The notes below the pieces were generated by a model, which saw only the letters and a program-made list of their open reading frames with translations, was not told the origin of the DNA and did no database searches. This document shows positions 24,874-33,101 of a DNA stretch of 55,194 nucleotides, piece after piece. Where the stretch lies: assembly GCA_022772585.1 (NCBI GenBank), contig JALEZN010000139.1, forward strand, positions 1 through 55,194, given 5' to 3'. Numbering within the stretch: the stretch's first letter is position 1; the number at the start of each line of letters is the position of its first letter. A program made the translations under genes and the position numbers. Origin of the DNA: Clostridiales bacterium (GTDB lineage: Bacteria > Bacillota > Clostridia > Oscillospirales > Oscillospiraceae).

Positions 24874-26223
24874 GTGCGCGGTGACCTGACCACGGGCCCC
24901 ATCACCAGAACCATGCTTCTTTTTGCCCTGCCCATGATGGCGGGGAACCTGCTCCAACAGTGCTACAACGTGGCCGATACCCTGATCGTGGGCCGCTTTC
25001 TGGGCTCCGCCGCGCTGGGGGCGGTGGGCTCGTCCTATACGCTGATGACCTTCCTCACCTCCATCCTGCTGGGCCTGTGCATGGGCAGCGGGGCCCTGTG
25101 CTCCATCTGCCACGGCGGCCGGGACCTGCCCGGGCTCCACCGTACGGCCTTTACCTCCTTTGTCCTCATCGCCGGGGTGACTCTGGTGCTGAACGTGGGG
25201 GTGTTCCTGCTGCTGGACCCCATCATGGCGGCGCTGCGGGTGCCGGAGGACGCCTATGCCCTGATGCGGGAGTATCTCTGGGTAGTGTTCTGGGGCATCG
25301 CCGCCACATTCCTCTATAATTTCTTCGCCTGTCTGCTGCGCTCGGTGGGCAATTCGGCGGCGCCGCTGCTCTTCCTGGCGGTGTGCGCCCTGGTGAATAT
25401 CGTGCTGGACCTGGTATTTGTGCTGGCGCTGGGCTGGGGAGTGGCGGGGGCGGCCTTTGCCACCGTGCTTTCTCAATATCTCTCCGGCGTGGGCATCGCG
25501 CTGTACACCTGGTTCCGGGTGCCCTGGCTCCGCCCGGCCCGGGAGAGCCGCGCCCTCCGGCTCTCTCAGATAGGGGAGATCGCCCGGTTCTCCCTCCTTA
25601 CCTGCCTTCAGCAGTCGGTGATGAATTTCGGCATCCTGATGGTCCAGGGGCTCATCAACAGCTTCGGCTCCACCGTCATGGCCGCCTTCGCCGCGGCGGT
25701 GAAGATTGACTCCTTCGCCTATATGCCGGTACAGGATTTCGGCAACGCCTTTTCCACCTTTGTGGCCCAGAACCACGGCGCGGGGCAGAGCGGGCGCATC
25801 CGGGCCGGGATCCGGCAGGCGGCGGCTATGACCGTGGCCTTCTGCCTGGTGATCTCGGCGGCGGTATGGATCTTTGCCCGGCCGCTGATGCTCCTCTTTG
25901 TCCAGCCCCACGAGACCGAGCTGCTGGCTGTCGGCGTACAGTATCTGCACATCGTGGGCGTGTTCTACTGGGGCATCGGCTGCCTCTTCCTGCTCTACGG
26001 CCTCTACCGGGCGCTGGAGCGGCCCGGAATGTCCCTGGTGCTGACGGTGATCTCCCTGGGGACCCGGGTGCTGCTGGCCTATACCCTGTCAGCGGTCCCC
26101 GCCATCGGGGTGGTGGGCATCTGGTGGTCGGTGCCCATCGGATGGGTGTTGGCCGACACGGTGGGAGTCACATACTACCTGCGCCGCCGATCCTCCCTTC
26201 TGGCAGGGCGGAGAGACGGATAA
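24874..26223 (+). CDS. MATE-family multidrug/sodium antiporter
   Basis: A 449-residue membrane protein with about 12 hydrophobic segments in two similar halves. The N-terminus GPITRTMLLFALPMMAGNLLQQCYN is the classic MATE start, and VQDFGNAFSTFVAQNHGAG is the matching part of the second half. Family members export cationic compounds using a sodium or proton gradient. It starts at GTG with AAGGAGG upstream. It is monocistronic between its own promoter and a shared terminator; nothing nearby indicates its substrate. Confidence 0.9.
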   Translation: MRGDLTTGPITRTMLLFALPMMAGNLLQQCYNVADTLIVGRFLGSAALGAVGSSYTLMTFLTSILLGLCMGSGALCSICHGGRDLPGLHRTAFTSFVLIAGVTLVLNVGVFLLLDPIMAALRVPEDAYALMREYLWVVFWGIAATFLYNFFACLLRSVGNSAAPLLFLAVCALVNIVLDLVFVLALGWGVAGAAFATVLSQYLSGVGIALYTWFRVPWLRPARESRALRLSQIGEIARFSLLTCLQQSVMNFGILMVQGLINSFGSTVMAAFAAAVKIDSFAYMPVQDFGNAFSTFVAQNHGAGQSGRIRAGIRQAAAMTVAFCLVISAAVWIFARPLMLLFVQPHETELLAVGVQYLHIVGVFYWGIGCLFLLYGLYRALERPGMSLVLTVISLGTRVLLAYTLSAVPAIGVVGIWWSVPIGWVLADTVGVTYYLRRRSSLLAGRRDG

Positions 26224-26233
26224 ACGGAAGATG

Positions 26234-26270
26234 AAAAAGGCCCGCCGTTCTCCGGGAACGGCGGGCCTTT
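26234..26270. terminator. Bidirectional terminator between MATE gene and galU
   Basis: AAAAAGGCCCGCCGTTC (26234-26250) pairs with GAACGGCGGGCCTTT (26256-26270) across a 5-base loop. Confidence 0.9.
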
Positions 26271-26285
26271 CTGGAATGTGCCGGC

Positions 26286-27155
26286 TTAGAGCTGCCTGGC
26301 CTTCTGACGGATGAACTTTTTCAGCCAGGGGCCGGTGCCGGGGTGGTCCAGGGCAAAGTCGATGGTGGCCTCCAGGAAGCCGTTGAGGTTGCCGGTGTCG
26401 TACCGGCGGCCCTCAAAGTCCACGGCCACCATCTTGTCCCGGTAGCAGAGCTCCCGCAGGCCGTCGGTGAGCTGGATCTCGCCGCCGTAGCCGGGACGGA
26501 CGTTTTCCAGGATATCGAAGATATCGGGGGTGAGGACGTAGCGGCCCAGGATGGCGTAGTTGGAGAACATCTCCTCGGGCCGGGGCTTTTCGTTCATGTC
26601 GGACACCGAGAACACCCGCTCCTCCAGAGGGGAGACTTTGACGGAGGAGTACTTGGAGATGGCCTCGGTGGCAACTTTCTGCACGCCCACGGCGGAGGCG
26701 CCGTATTTTTCGGCGGCCGTGATGAGCTGCTTGATGACAGGGGTCTTGGCACGCATGATATCGTCGCCCAGCAGCACGGCGAAAGGCTCGTCCCCCACGA
26801 AGCGCTTGGCGCGCCAGATGGCGTGGCCCAGGCCCTTGGTCTCCTTCTGCCGGACGTAGAAGATGTTGGCCAGATCGGCGGCCCGGCGGACCTCAGTGAG
26901 CTCCTTCTCCTTGCCGGCCTGGTTGAGCCGGGTCTCCAGCTCGGGGTAGTAGTCGAAATAGTCGTCCATGGCCGATTTGGCCCGGTTGGTGACGATCAGG
27001 ATATCCTCGATGCCGGCGGCCACAGCCTCCTCAATGATATACTGGATGACCGGCTTGTCCACCATGGGCAGCATCTCCTTGGGCACCGTTTTGGTGGCAG
27101 GGAGCATGCGGGTGCCCAGACCGGCGGCGGGAATGACTGCTTTGCGTACTTTCAA
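26286..27155 (-). CDS. galU: UTP-glucose-1-phosphate uridylyltransferase
   Basis: A 289-residue enzyme making UDP-glucose from UTP and glucose-1-phosphate. The signature is AAGLGTRMLPATKTVPKEML with VDKPVIQYIIEEAVAAGI. Other family stretches include FVGDEPFAVLLGDDI, SNYAILGRYVLTPDIF and GEIQLTDGLREL. UDP-glucose would feed polysaccharide or glycolipid synthesis. GAGGTCATC lies upstream of the ATG. A weak promoter (TGGTCT, 17 bp, TACACT) can be drawn on the minus strand at 27228-27200. Confidence 0.95.
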   Translation of the reverse strand: MKVRKAVIPAAGLGTRMLPATKTVPKEMLPMVDKPVIQYIIEEAVAAGIEDILIVTNRAKSAMDDYFDYYPELETRLNQAGKEKELTEVRRAADLANIFYVRQKETKGLGHAIWRAKRFVGDEPFAVLLGDDIMRAKTPVIKQLITAAEKYGASAVGVQKVATEAISKYSSVKVSPLEERVFSVSDMNEKPRPEEMFSNYAILGRYVLTPDIFDILENVRPGYGGEIQLTDGLRELCYRDKMVAVDFEGRRYDTGNLNGFLEATIDFALDHPGTGPWLKKFIRQKARQL

Positions 27156-27231
27156 AGAGATGACCTCCTTCAGCTGTCAAATGGGGTATGGTCGTGTTCA
27201 GTGTACCACGTTTTTGTGGAAAAGACCAGAA

Positions 27232-27269
27232 AAAACCGCTGTCCTCCTCCACAAGAGGACAGCGGTTTG
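27232..27269 (-). terminator. Terminator of queT
   Basis: On the minus strand, AAACCGCTGTCCTC pairs with GAGGACAGCGGTTT and is followed by a T run (27237-27230). Confidence 0.85.
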
Positions 27270-27274
27270 ATATG

Positions 27275-27811
27275 TCATTCGGCCCGGGACACGCCGGGGA
27301 GCCGCCCGGCGGGGATCATACTCCGGAAATACCGGATCCGGGGCAGGATACTGAGCAGGATGGAACCCAGCACATAACAGGCCAGCAGCTCGCCCAGAGC
27401 CACAGTAAAAGCATTGAAGGCGAAAGCACCCCAGAAAGCGGGACCGAAGCCCACCTCGTACCAGGCGATCATGGCGCCGATGATGACGCCGTTGCAGACC
27501 ACCGGGGGCAGGGGGGCCAGATAGCGGTTTGGCATCCTGGCGGTCCAGAGGGCGGCCAGCAGGGTGGCCAGGGAGCCCAGGACCAGGTCCAGCGGGCCCA
27601 CAGTGCTCATCAGGTTGGTCAGGAAGCAGCCGACGAACAGGCCGGGAACCGTGGCCGGGAAGAGGAAGGGCAGGACGCACAGGGCCTCTGCAAACCGGCA
27701 CTGGATGGGACCGTAGGTCAGCCCGAAGATATTGCCGAAGTAGCTGAGCACGGTGTACAGGGCGGCCACCATGGCGGCCAGGGTGAGCTGTTTGACGTCG
27801 AATTTGCGCAT
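27275..27811 (-). CDS. queT: QueT-family transporter (queuosine precursor ECF S-component)
   Basis: A 178-residue membrane protein with five to six hydrophobic helices. The start MRKFDVKQLTLAAMVAALYT, then SYFGNIFGLTYGPIQCRFAEAL and PFLFPATVPGLFVGCFLTN, match QueT proteins, the substrate-specific part of energy-coupling-factor importers for preQ1/queuine-type precursors. The start at 27811 has GGGAGGAAAA upstream; a longer frame from 27877 enters the structured leader. It is monocistronic. The leader is long and well structured, consistent with a preQ1 riboswitch. Confidence 0.85.
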   Translation of the reverse strand: MRKFDVKQLTLAAMVAALYTVLSYFGNIFGLTYGPIQCRFAEALCVLPFLFPATVPGLFVGCFLTNLMSTVGPLDLVLGSLATLLAALWTARMPNRYLAPLPPVVCNGVIIGAMIAWYEVGFGPAFWGAFAFNAFTVALGELLACYVLGSILLSILPRIRYFRSMIPAGRLPGVSRAE

Positions 27812-27916
27812 ATTGAGTTTTCCTCCCATTTTTTGTTTAGAGAACGGATCGGGGGGACTGCCCCGCCGAACGAACACGGCCGCAGCCGTGCTTGGACTGG
27901 ATGTGGAAACCAGTCG
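27812..27916 (-). promoter_or_regulatory. Structured leader of queT, candidate preQ1 (class III-like) riboswitch
   Basis: About 105 nt lie between the promoter and the ATG. On the minus strand the RNA shows GCCCC pairing with GGGGC further down. Inside it are the stem GACUGG/CCAGUC and the stem CACGGC/GCCGUG. It ends in a C-rich stretch (UCCCCCC) that could pair with the GGGAGG ribosome site, and an A-rich tail. preQ1-III riboswitches are known upstream of queT in Ruminococcaceae. The assignment rests on gene context and this architecture; I cannot verify the pseudoknot. Confidence 0.5.
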
Positions 27917-27921
27917 GGGGC

Positions 27922-27950
27922 ATTATAACAGCTTTCTCCTCCTTTGTAAA
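27922..27950 (-). promoter_or_regulatory. Promoter of queT
   Basis: On the minus strand: TTTACA (27950-27945), 17 bp, TATAAT (27927-27922), with transcription expected near 27915. Confidence 0.8.
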
Positions 27951-28058
27951 GCGGGAGGCCATGTCCCGCGGCAGACGGGCCGGGCAGCGGAGAAGGAGCA
28001 GAATAATTGGCAAATGCAGATGGCAGAGATACGATAAACAAAATCATTTCAAAACGGT

Positions 28059-28099
28059 GAAAAACAGGATGATCTGCTGGGCAGACCATCCTGTTTTTT
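28059..28099 (-). terminator. Terminator of the DeoR-family gene
   Basis: AAAAACAGGATG and CATCCTGTTTTT enclose an inner ATCTGCTGGGCAGAC loop-stem. On the minus strand the stem ends in a T run. Confidence 0.82.
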
Positions 28100-28122
28100 G
28101 TATGTACATCTGTATGGAGCGC

Positions 28123-28887
28123 TCAGCAGATCAGGCGGGTGTGCAGGGCCTCCAGATGGACCAGCCACTCGGAGGAGGGCTGCACATCGGAGATGATGGC
28201 GTCAAAGTCGCTGGGGACGGCCATTTTGCTTAAAAAGCTGCGGCCGAATTTGTAGGCATCAGCCAGCAAGAAGCGCTCCTTGGAGCACTGCATCATGGTC
28301 TGGCGTACATGGGACTCATACTCGCTGTTGTCGGTGACGCCGAATTTCACATCGATGCCGGTGCAGCTGATGAAACAGCGGTCGGCATGGTAGCGGGCGA
28401 GCATGGCGGTGGCGTCGTAGCCGATGAAGGACTGGGTGTTTTTGCGGAAGAGCCCTCCCACCAGGATGAGTTTGATCTGGTCACAGTCCTGCAGAACCTC
28501 CACGATCCGCAGAGAGTTGGTGATCACCGTTACGCTGAACCCCCGCTGGCGGATGAGCATGGCCAGATAGAGCGCAGTGGTGCTGCAGTCCAGCATAATG
28601 GTATCATTCACATGAATGAGCGGAATGCAGTTGTCGGCAATGGCCTTTTTCCGGTCCACCGACAGGGTCTCCCTCAGCTGCACCGGCATCTCGCTGTCGA
28701 ATACCTCCGCCTTGTAGGCACCGCCGTGGACCCGGACGATGGTGGGATCTGTTTTGGTGATCTTCTCCAGGTCACGCCGTATCGTCTCTTCGCTCACCTG
28801 AAAGCGCGCGCTGAGGGCACTCACCGAGACCTGCTTTTCTTCCTGAAGCGCGCATTGGATCAAGCGTATCCGTTCGACTGCTAACAT
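28123..28887 (-). CDS. DeoR-family transcriptional regulator
   Basis: A 254-residue regulator. The N-terminal helix-turn-helix is VSVSALSARFQVSEETIRRDL. The C-terminal sugar-phosphate sensor domain has DCSTTALYLAMLI, VITNSLRIVEVL and LVGGLFRKNTQSFIG. DeoR proteins usually repress an adjacent sugar operon and release it on binding a phosphorylated intermediate. It is divergent from the FGGY-kinase operon across a 445-bp AT-rich gap, so island 2 is its likely target. The ATG follows AAGGGGA. Confidence 0.92.
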   Translation of the reverse strand: MLAVERIRLIQCALQEEKQVSVSALSARFQVSEETIRRDLEKITKTDPTIVRVHGGAYKAEVFDSEMPVQLRETLSVDRKKAIADNCIPLIHVNDTIMLDCSTTALYLAMLIRQRGFSVTVITNSLRIVEVLQDCDQIKLILVGGLFRKNTQSFIGYDATAMLARYHADRCFISCTGIDVKFGVTDNSEYESHVRQTMMQCSKERFLLADAYKFGRSFLSKMAVPSDFDAIISDVQPSSEWLVHLEALHTRLIC

Positions 28888-28924
28888 AAAACGATCCCCT
28901 TTTTTGAACCGTGTATTTAGTTAT

Positions 28925-28953
28925 ATTGTACAGAACTATTTCGCTTGTGTCAA
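28925..28953 (-). promoter_or_regulatory. Promoter of the DeoR-family gene
   Basis: On the minus strand: consensus TTGACA (28953-28948), 17 bp, TACAAT (28930-28925). Confidence 0.82.
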
Positions 28954-29279
28954 TTAAAATAGTGATTTTCTCCACACACAAAATACAAAATAAGTAAAAA
29001 AAGGCAGAGGCATTCCGAAAAGAAGGACCAGAAAAGACAGATCAGCAAAAAATCAAGGGAAAGCTCCCAAAATGTGGATAACTGTCAAAAACGACGAAAT
29101 TTTAATAAATTCAAGGGGGAAAATCAATGGATTTGTGTGCTGGCAGCGATTGATACATTTTTCACAAAACAAAAAAACCCCAAAAAATATCAAATCATAA
29201 TATCTAAAAAGAAAACAAAATTTTTTACCTATTTTATACGATAGTAATAAAAAAGAGGCGCTGGGAGATGGAAAACGTG
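28954..29279. other. AT-rich divergent regulatory spacer, no gene
   Basis: These 326 bp are far richer in A and T than the coding DNA around them, with many A and T runs. I see no gene and no convincing palindrome. The length and position between a regulator and its likely operon suggest DeoR binding or DNA bending, but no operator can be named. Confidence 0.5.
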
Positions 29280-29308
29280 TTGTAATTTGTAGCTTTTTGT
29301 GGTTTAAT
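29280..29308 (+). promoter_or_regulatory. Candidate promoter of the island 2 operon
   Basis: TTGTAA (29280-29285), 17 bp, TTTAAT (29303-29308), 25 bases before the kinase ATG. Confidence 0.6.
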
Positions 29309-29332
29309 GAATTAGGCAAGGAGGGATGATGT

Positions 29333-30745
29333 ATGTTTTTAGGGATCGACCTCGGAAGCAGCAGCGTCAAGGTCATGGCGGTATCGAAGCACGAACGCTA
29401 TAAGTATAAGGGAGTCTATCCGGAAAACACCAGTCCCTATGAGCATGATGCGCAAATGGTGGAGCAGGCTGTGCGCGGCGCGCTGGAAGGCCTCTTCGCC
29501 AACACCCCGGTCAAACCGGAAGATATCGAGGCCATCGGCCTGGACGGGCACGGCCCCAGTATTGTTTTTATGGATGGGGAGGGCACGGCCCTGACGCCCA
29601 TCATTACCTGGCAGGACCGGCGGGCCATGGAGGAGAGCCAGATGCTGCGTGAGCGCATCCCCGGCTTTGCCAAGGACGGCACCTCCTATGAGGCAAAGCT
29701 CTGCTGGTTCTATGCCCACCATCCCGAGCTTTTCCGGCCGGGAGTGGAGGCCTTTTATCCCAAGGATTACATCCTGTTCCGGCTGTGCGGCGTGCGGATG
29801 ATGGACAGCTCCACCGCCTCCACCATCGCTTTTTATGACCGGGCGGAAAAGAGCTGGGCTCCCTGTGCACCTTTCTTCCCACCGGAGGTCATGCCTCAGG
29901 TGTTCCCCTCCTGGGAGAAGGTGGGGGAGACCGGGACGGCTTTCTCCCGGGCCTGCGGCCTGCCTGACGGGATCCCTATCGTCCCCGGCGGCATTGACGC
30001 CTTCTGTGAGGCGGTGGGCTCCGGCGGCGTCCGGGAGGGCATCGTGGTGGACGGCTCCGGCACCTCCACCTGTCTGACCCTGTGCATGAAGCAGGACGGC
30101 GTCCACTCCGAGCATGTGCTGCCCGGTTTGGCGCTGGAGACGCCCATGCTCTCCAGCACCGGAGCCAGCTACCGCTGGCTGTGCGGCCTGTTCCCCCAGG
30201 TGGATATGAATGCGCTGCAGGACGAGGTAGATCCCTCGGCACCTGTGAATCTCATCTATCTGCCCTATCTGTCGGGAGAGCGTACCCCCATCAACGATGA
30301 CCGGGCCACCGGCGTGTTCCTGGGCCTGCGGCCCAACACCGGTCCCAAACAGCTCCTGCAGGCGGTGATGCAGGGCGTGGCTTTCGCCATCGCCCAGAAC
30401 CTGGACCTGATGAGCGGCAGGGTGGAAAAGGTACGGGCAGTGGGCGGAGCCAACAGCAGTCCTCTGTGGCTGCAGATCAAGGCCAACGCCGCCGGGCTGA
30501 GCTATGAGCAGATGGAGGAAAACGACGGCGCTGCCTTCGGAAGCGCCCTTCTGGCCGCCTACGGCACCGGAGCCTATACCATGGACGATGTGGAGGCCCT
30601 GCTCCGGGTCCGCCGGACGGCGGAGCCCGACGATTCCCACCGGGAAGAATACTGTGCCCTGAGGAAGGTATATGAGGGGCTCTACCCCAAACTGAAGGAT
30701 CTCTATTGCGATATGTACCGGCTGCGTGAGGCACTGGACCAGTAA
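29333..30745 (+). CDS. FGGY-family carbohydrate kinase, island 2
   Basis: A 470-residue sugar kinase. The phosphate loop is GIDLGSSSVKVMAVSK, IGLDGHGPSIVFMDGEG and TWQDRRAMEES are family stretches, and the C-terminal ATP site is VRAVGGANSSPLWLQIKANAAG. It is xylulokinase-like in layout but only distantly like the kinase at 7729, so the two probably act on different though related sugars. AAGGAGGG lies upstream of the ATG. It is the first gene of island 2, divergent from the DeoR-family gene. Confidence 0.88.
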   Translation: MFLGIDLGSSSVKVMAVSKHERYKYKGVYPENTSPYEHDAQMVEQAVRGALEGLFANTPVKPEDIEAIGLDGHGPSIVFMDGEGTALTPIITWQDRRAMEESQMLRERIPGFAKDGTSYEAKLCWFYAHHPELFRPGVEAFYPKDYILFRLCGVRMMDSSTASTIAFYDRAEKSWAPCAPFFPPEVMPQVFPSWEKVGETGTAFSRACGLPDGIPIVPGGIDAFCEAVGSGGVREGIVVDGSGTSTCLTLCMKQDGVHSEHVLPGLALETPMLSSTGASYRWLCGLFPQVDMNALQDEVDPSAPVNLIYLPYLSGERTPINDDRATGVFLGLRPNTGPKQLLQAVMQGVAFAIAQNLDLMSGRVEKVRAVGGANSSPLWLQIKANAAGLSYEQMEENDGAAFGSALLAAYGTGAYTMDDVEALLRVRRTAEPDDSHREEYCALRKVYEGLYPKLKDLYCDMYRLREALDQ

Positions 30746-30788
30746 CATACAGAGCATCTGTGCGGGCATCCCGCGGGAGGAAATGGAT

Positions 30789-32987
30789 ATGGAACAGCAG
30801 ACGCCCCTTTTGGGCAGGGCTTTCATGGAGCCCGACGCTCCGGTGACCGCCGGAACGGTATCCACCTGGAAATTCCGCTATCAGGCCGGACCTTACGGTA
30901 TCGAGGATTCCGGCGCCATCCGGCTGGCCTGGAGAATGGTCAGCGACTGGGAGGTCCCGCAGTTCACCGACCCCAAGGGATATGCCTATACCACCATCAC
31001 CACCACGGCCAGGAACGTCCAGTTCCAGGCCAGCTATGAGCGCTTCGTGCGGCCCTATACCAACAGCATCCTCATCCGCCTGCTGCGGGGCTCCCTCAAC
31101 GAGGGGGATGAGATCACCATCACCTGGGGAGACACCAGCCAGGGCGGCCCCGGCTGCCGGGCCCAGTCCCATCAGGAGCACGACCACGAATTCCGCATGC
31201 TGGTGGACCCCACAGGCTCCGGCGTGTTCCGGCTGGTGGGTGAACCCCTGCGGGTGGACGTGGTGGCCGGCTGGCCCCACCGCCTCCAGGCGGTGGTCCC
31301 GGGCACGGTGACGCCGGGCGAACCCTTCGCGGTGACGGTACGCTGCCTGGACGAGGTGGGAAATCCCGCCCCCCGGTTCCGGGATACCGTGTCCCTGCGC
31401 ATCCCCGAGCTGCCCCAGGGGGCCTGTACCCTCCCCCGGGAGGCTGACTTCTCCAAGTGCGGGACCGGCGTCCTCCGGCTGGAGGGCTGCACGGTGGACC
31501 GGGAGGGCCCCTTCCATGTGGAAGTGGTCAGCCGGGACGGCTCCATGCGGGCGGTGAGCAATCCCTGCCTGTGTCAGAAGGCCGGCGGGCAAAAGCTCTT
31601 CTGGGGCGACCTCCACGGACAGAACGCCGATACTCTGGGCAGCGGTACCCTGGACGAATACTATACCTTCGCCCGCGACGTGGCAGCCATCGACGTGGCC
31701 GGATGGCAGGGAAATGACTTTGAGATCACCGAAGAGACCTGGAAAAAGGTCCGCCGCAAGACCGCCGAGTATCTGGAGGAGGGACGTTTTCTTACTTTCC
31801 TGGGCTACGAGTGGTCGGGCTGCACCCCGCGGGGAGGCGACTACAACATCTTCTTCCGGGATGACAGCGAGGCCTTCTACCCCAGCAGTGACTGGCTCTC
31901 CGCCCCCCATGTGGATCCCGGGTGGGTGACCACCCCCATTTCCAGCCTGTGGGAGCGGCTGGCCGGGCGGGATGACGTGATCGCCATCCCCCATGTGGGC
32001 GGCCGCTGCGGCAATCTGGCCTATGTGGACACACGCTTTACCCCCGCGGTGGAGGTCCACTCCCACCACGGTACCTTCGACTGGTTCGCGCTGGAAGCCA
32101 TGCGCCGGCGCCTGAAGGTGGGCTTTGTCGCCTCCAGCGACGACCATACCTGCCGCCTGGGCCTCTTCTTCCCCAGCTGCGGCAAGACCCCCTCGGGCGG
32201 GTTCGATGTGGCCTCGGGCTATTACGGCATCTGGGCCGGGGAGCTGACCAAAGAGGCCGTGTGGAAGGCGCTCCGCGCCCGCCACTGCTACGCATCCACC
32301 TTTGACCGGATCTACCTGCACACCGGCGTGGAAGAGGCTGTCATGGGTGATGAGATCGCCCTTTCCGGCCCCTCCATACTGAAGATCAGGGCTGTGGGCG
32401 CCGTACCGCTGGAGCGGATCTACATTTACAAGTGGGATCAGCTGGCGGCAGAGATCCCCCTGCGGCCGGCGGCCCCCAACCGGGTGATGATCCGCTGGAA
32501 GGGAGTCATCCCCGGCGGCAAGCATAAGTCCACCCGGTGGTCCGGCGAGCTCTACCTGGACGGCGGCCGTATCCTGGAGGCACAGGAGTACGGCATCGAC
32601 CGGGAGGATCAGGGCATCAAGACCCGGAGCACCTCCTCGGTGAGCTGGATCTCCACCACCTCGGGCGACTACGACGGCGTCATCCTCACTCTGGAGGCCG
32701 GTCCGGACGCGCGGATCCGCTTCATCTCTCCCCAGGGCAACCACACCATCCCGGTGGCTGAGATCACGGAGAAGCCCACAGAGGTGAAGTTCAATCCCAA
32801 CTGCTCGGTGGAATTCTCGCTGGCGGCGGTCCCGGCCGAAAGCGAGGAGGAATGGCTCAAACGCTGCAGCGCCGAGCTGGAGTTCCCCATCGAGCCCGGG
32901 GAGGAGGAGACGGCGTGGTGGGTCAAGGTCCTCCAGGAGAATGGAAACGCCGCCTGGGCCACCCCCATCTTCGTGCGCAAGGCCTGA
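30789..32987 (+). CDS. DUF3604 family protein (PHP-like metal hydrolase fold)
   Basis: A 732-residue protein. An N-terminal beta-rich half (about 1-270) is followed by a DUF3604 core that begins LFWGDLHGQNADTLGSG. The core continues with TFLGYEWSG, IAIPHVGGR, VEVHSHHGTFDWFA and GFVASSDDHTCRLG, the His/Asp pattern of PHP-type metal hydrolases. A C-terminal beta domain follows. No signal peptide is seen, so it is probably cytoplasmic. The start is the second ATG, 8 bases after GGGAGG; the ATG at 30783 is too close to that site. The function of the family is unknown; here it may hydrolyse a phosphate or ester of the imported compound. Confidence 0.8.
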   Translation: MEQQTPLLGRAFMEPDAPVTAGTVSTWKFRYQAGPYGIEDSGAIRLAWRMVSDWEVPQFTDPKGYAYTTITTTARNVQFQASYERFVRPYTNSILIRLLRGSLNEGDEITITWGDTSQGGPGCRAQSHQEHDHEFRMLVDPTGSGVFRLVGEPLRVDVVAGWPHRLQAVVPGTVTPGEPFAVTVRCLDEVGNPAPRFRDTVSLRIPELPQGACTLPREADFSKCGTGVLRLEGCTVDREGPFHVEVVSRDGSMRAVSNPCLCQKAGGQKLFWGDLHGQNADTLGSGTLDEYYTFARDVAAIDVAGWQGNDFEITEETWKKVRRKTAEYLEEGRFLTFLGYEWSGCTPRGGDYNIFFRDDSEAFYPSSDWLSAPHVDPGWVTTPISSLWERLAGRDDVIAIPHVGGRCGNLAYVDTRFTPAVEVHSHHGTFDWFALEAMRRRLKVGFVASSDDHTCRLGLFFPSCGKTPSGGFDVASGYYGIWAGELTKEAVWKALRARHCYASTFDRIYLHTGVEEAVMGDEIALSGPSILKIRAVGAVPLERIYIYKWDQLAAEIPLRPAAPNRVMIRWKGVIPGGKHKSTRWSGELYLDGGRILEAQEYGIDREDQGIKTRSTSSVSWISTTSGDYDGVILTLEAGPDARIRFISPQGNHTIPVAEITEKPTEVKFNPNCSVEFSLAAVPAESEEEWLKRCSAELEFPIEPGEEETAWWVKVLQENGNAAWATPIFVRKA

Positions 32988-33101
32988 GCCGGAAGCATGC
33001 CGTGAAGCTGTATATGTCGGAAGGGACGCTTCCCGCCCGGTGTGGGAGGGACCGACCGTCGTATAAAAGAAAGGACACCAAATAAAAAAGGAGGAACAAA
33101 C

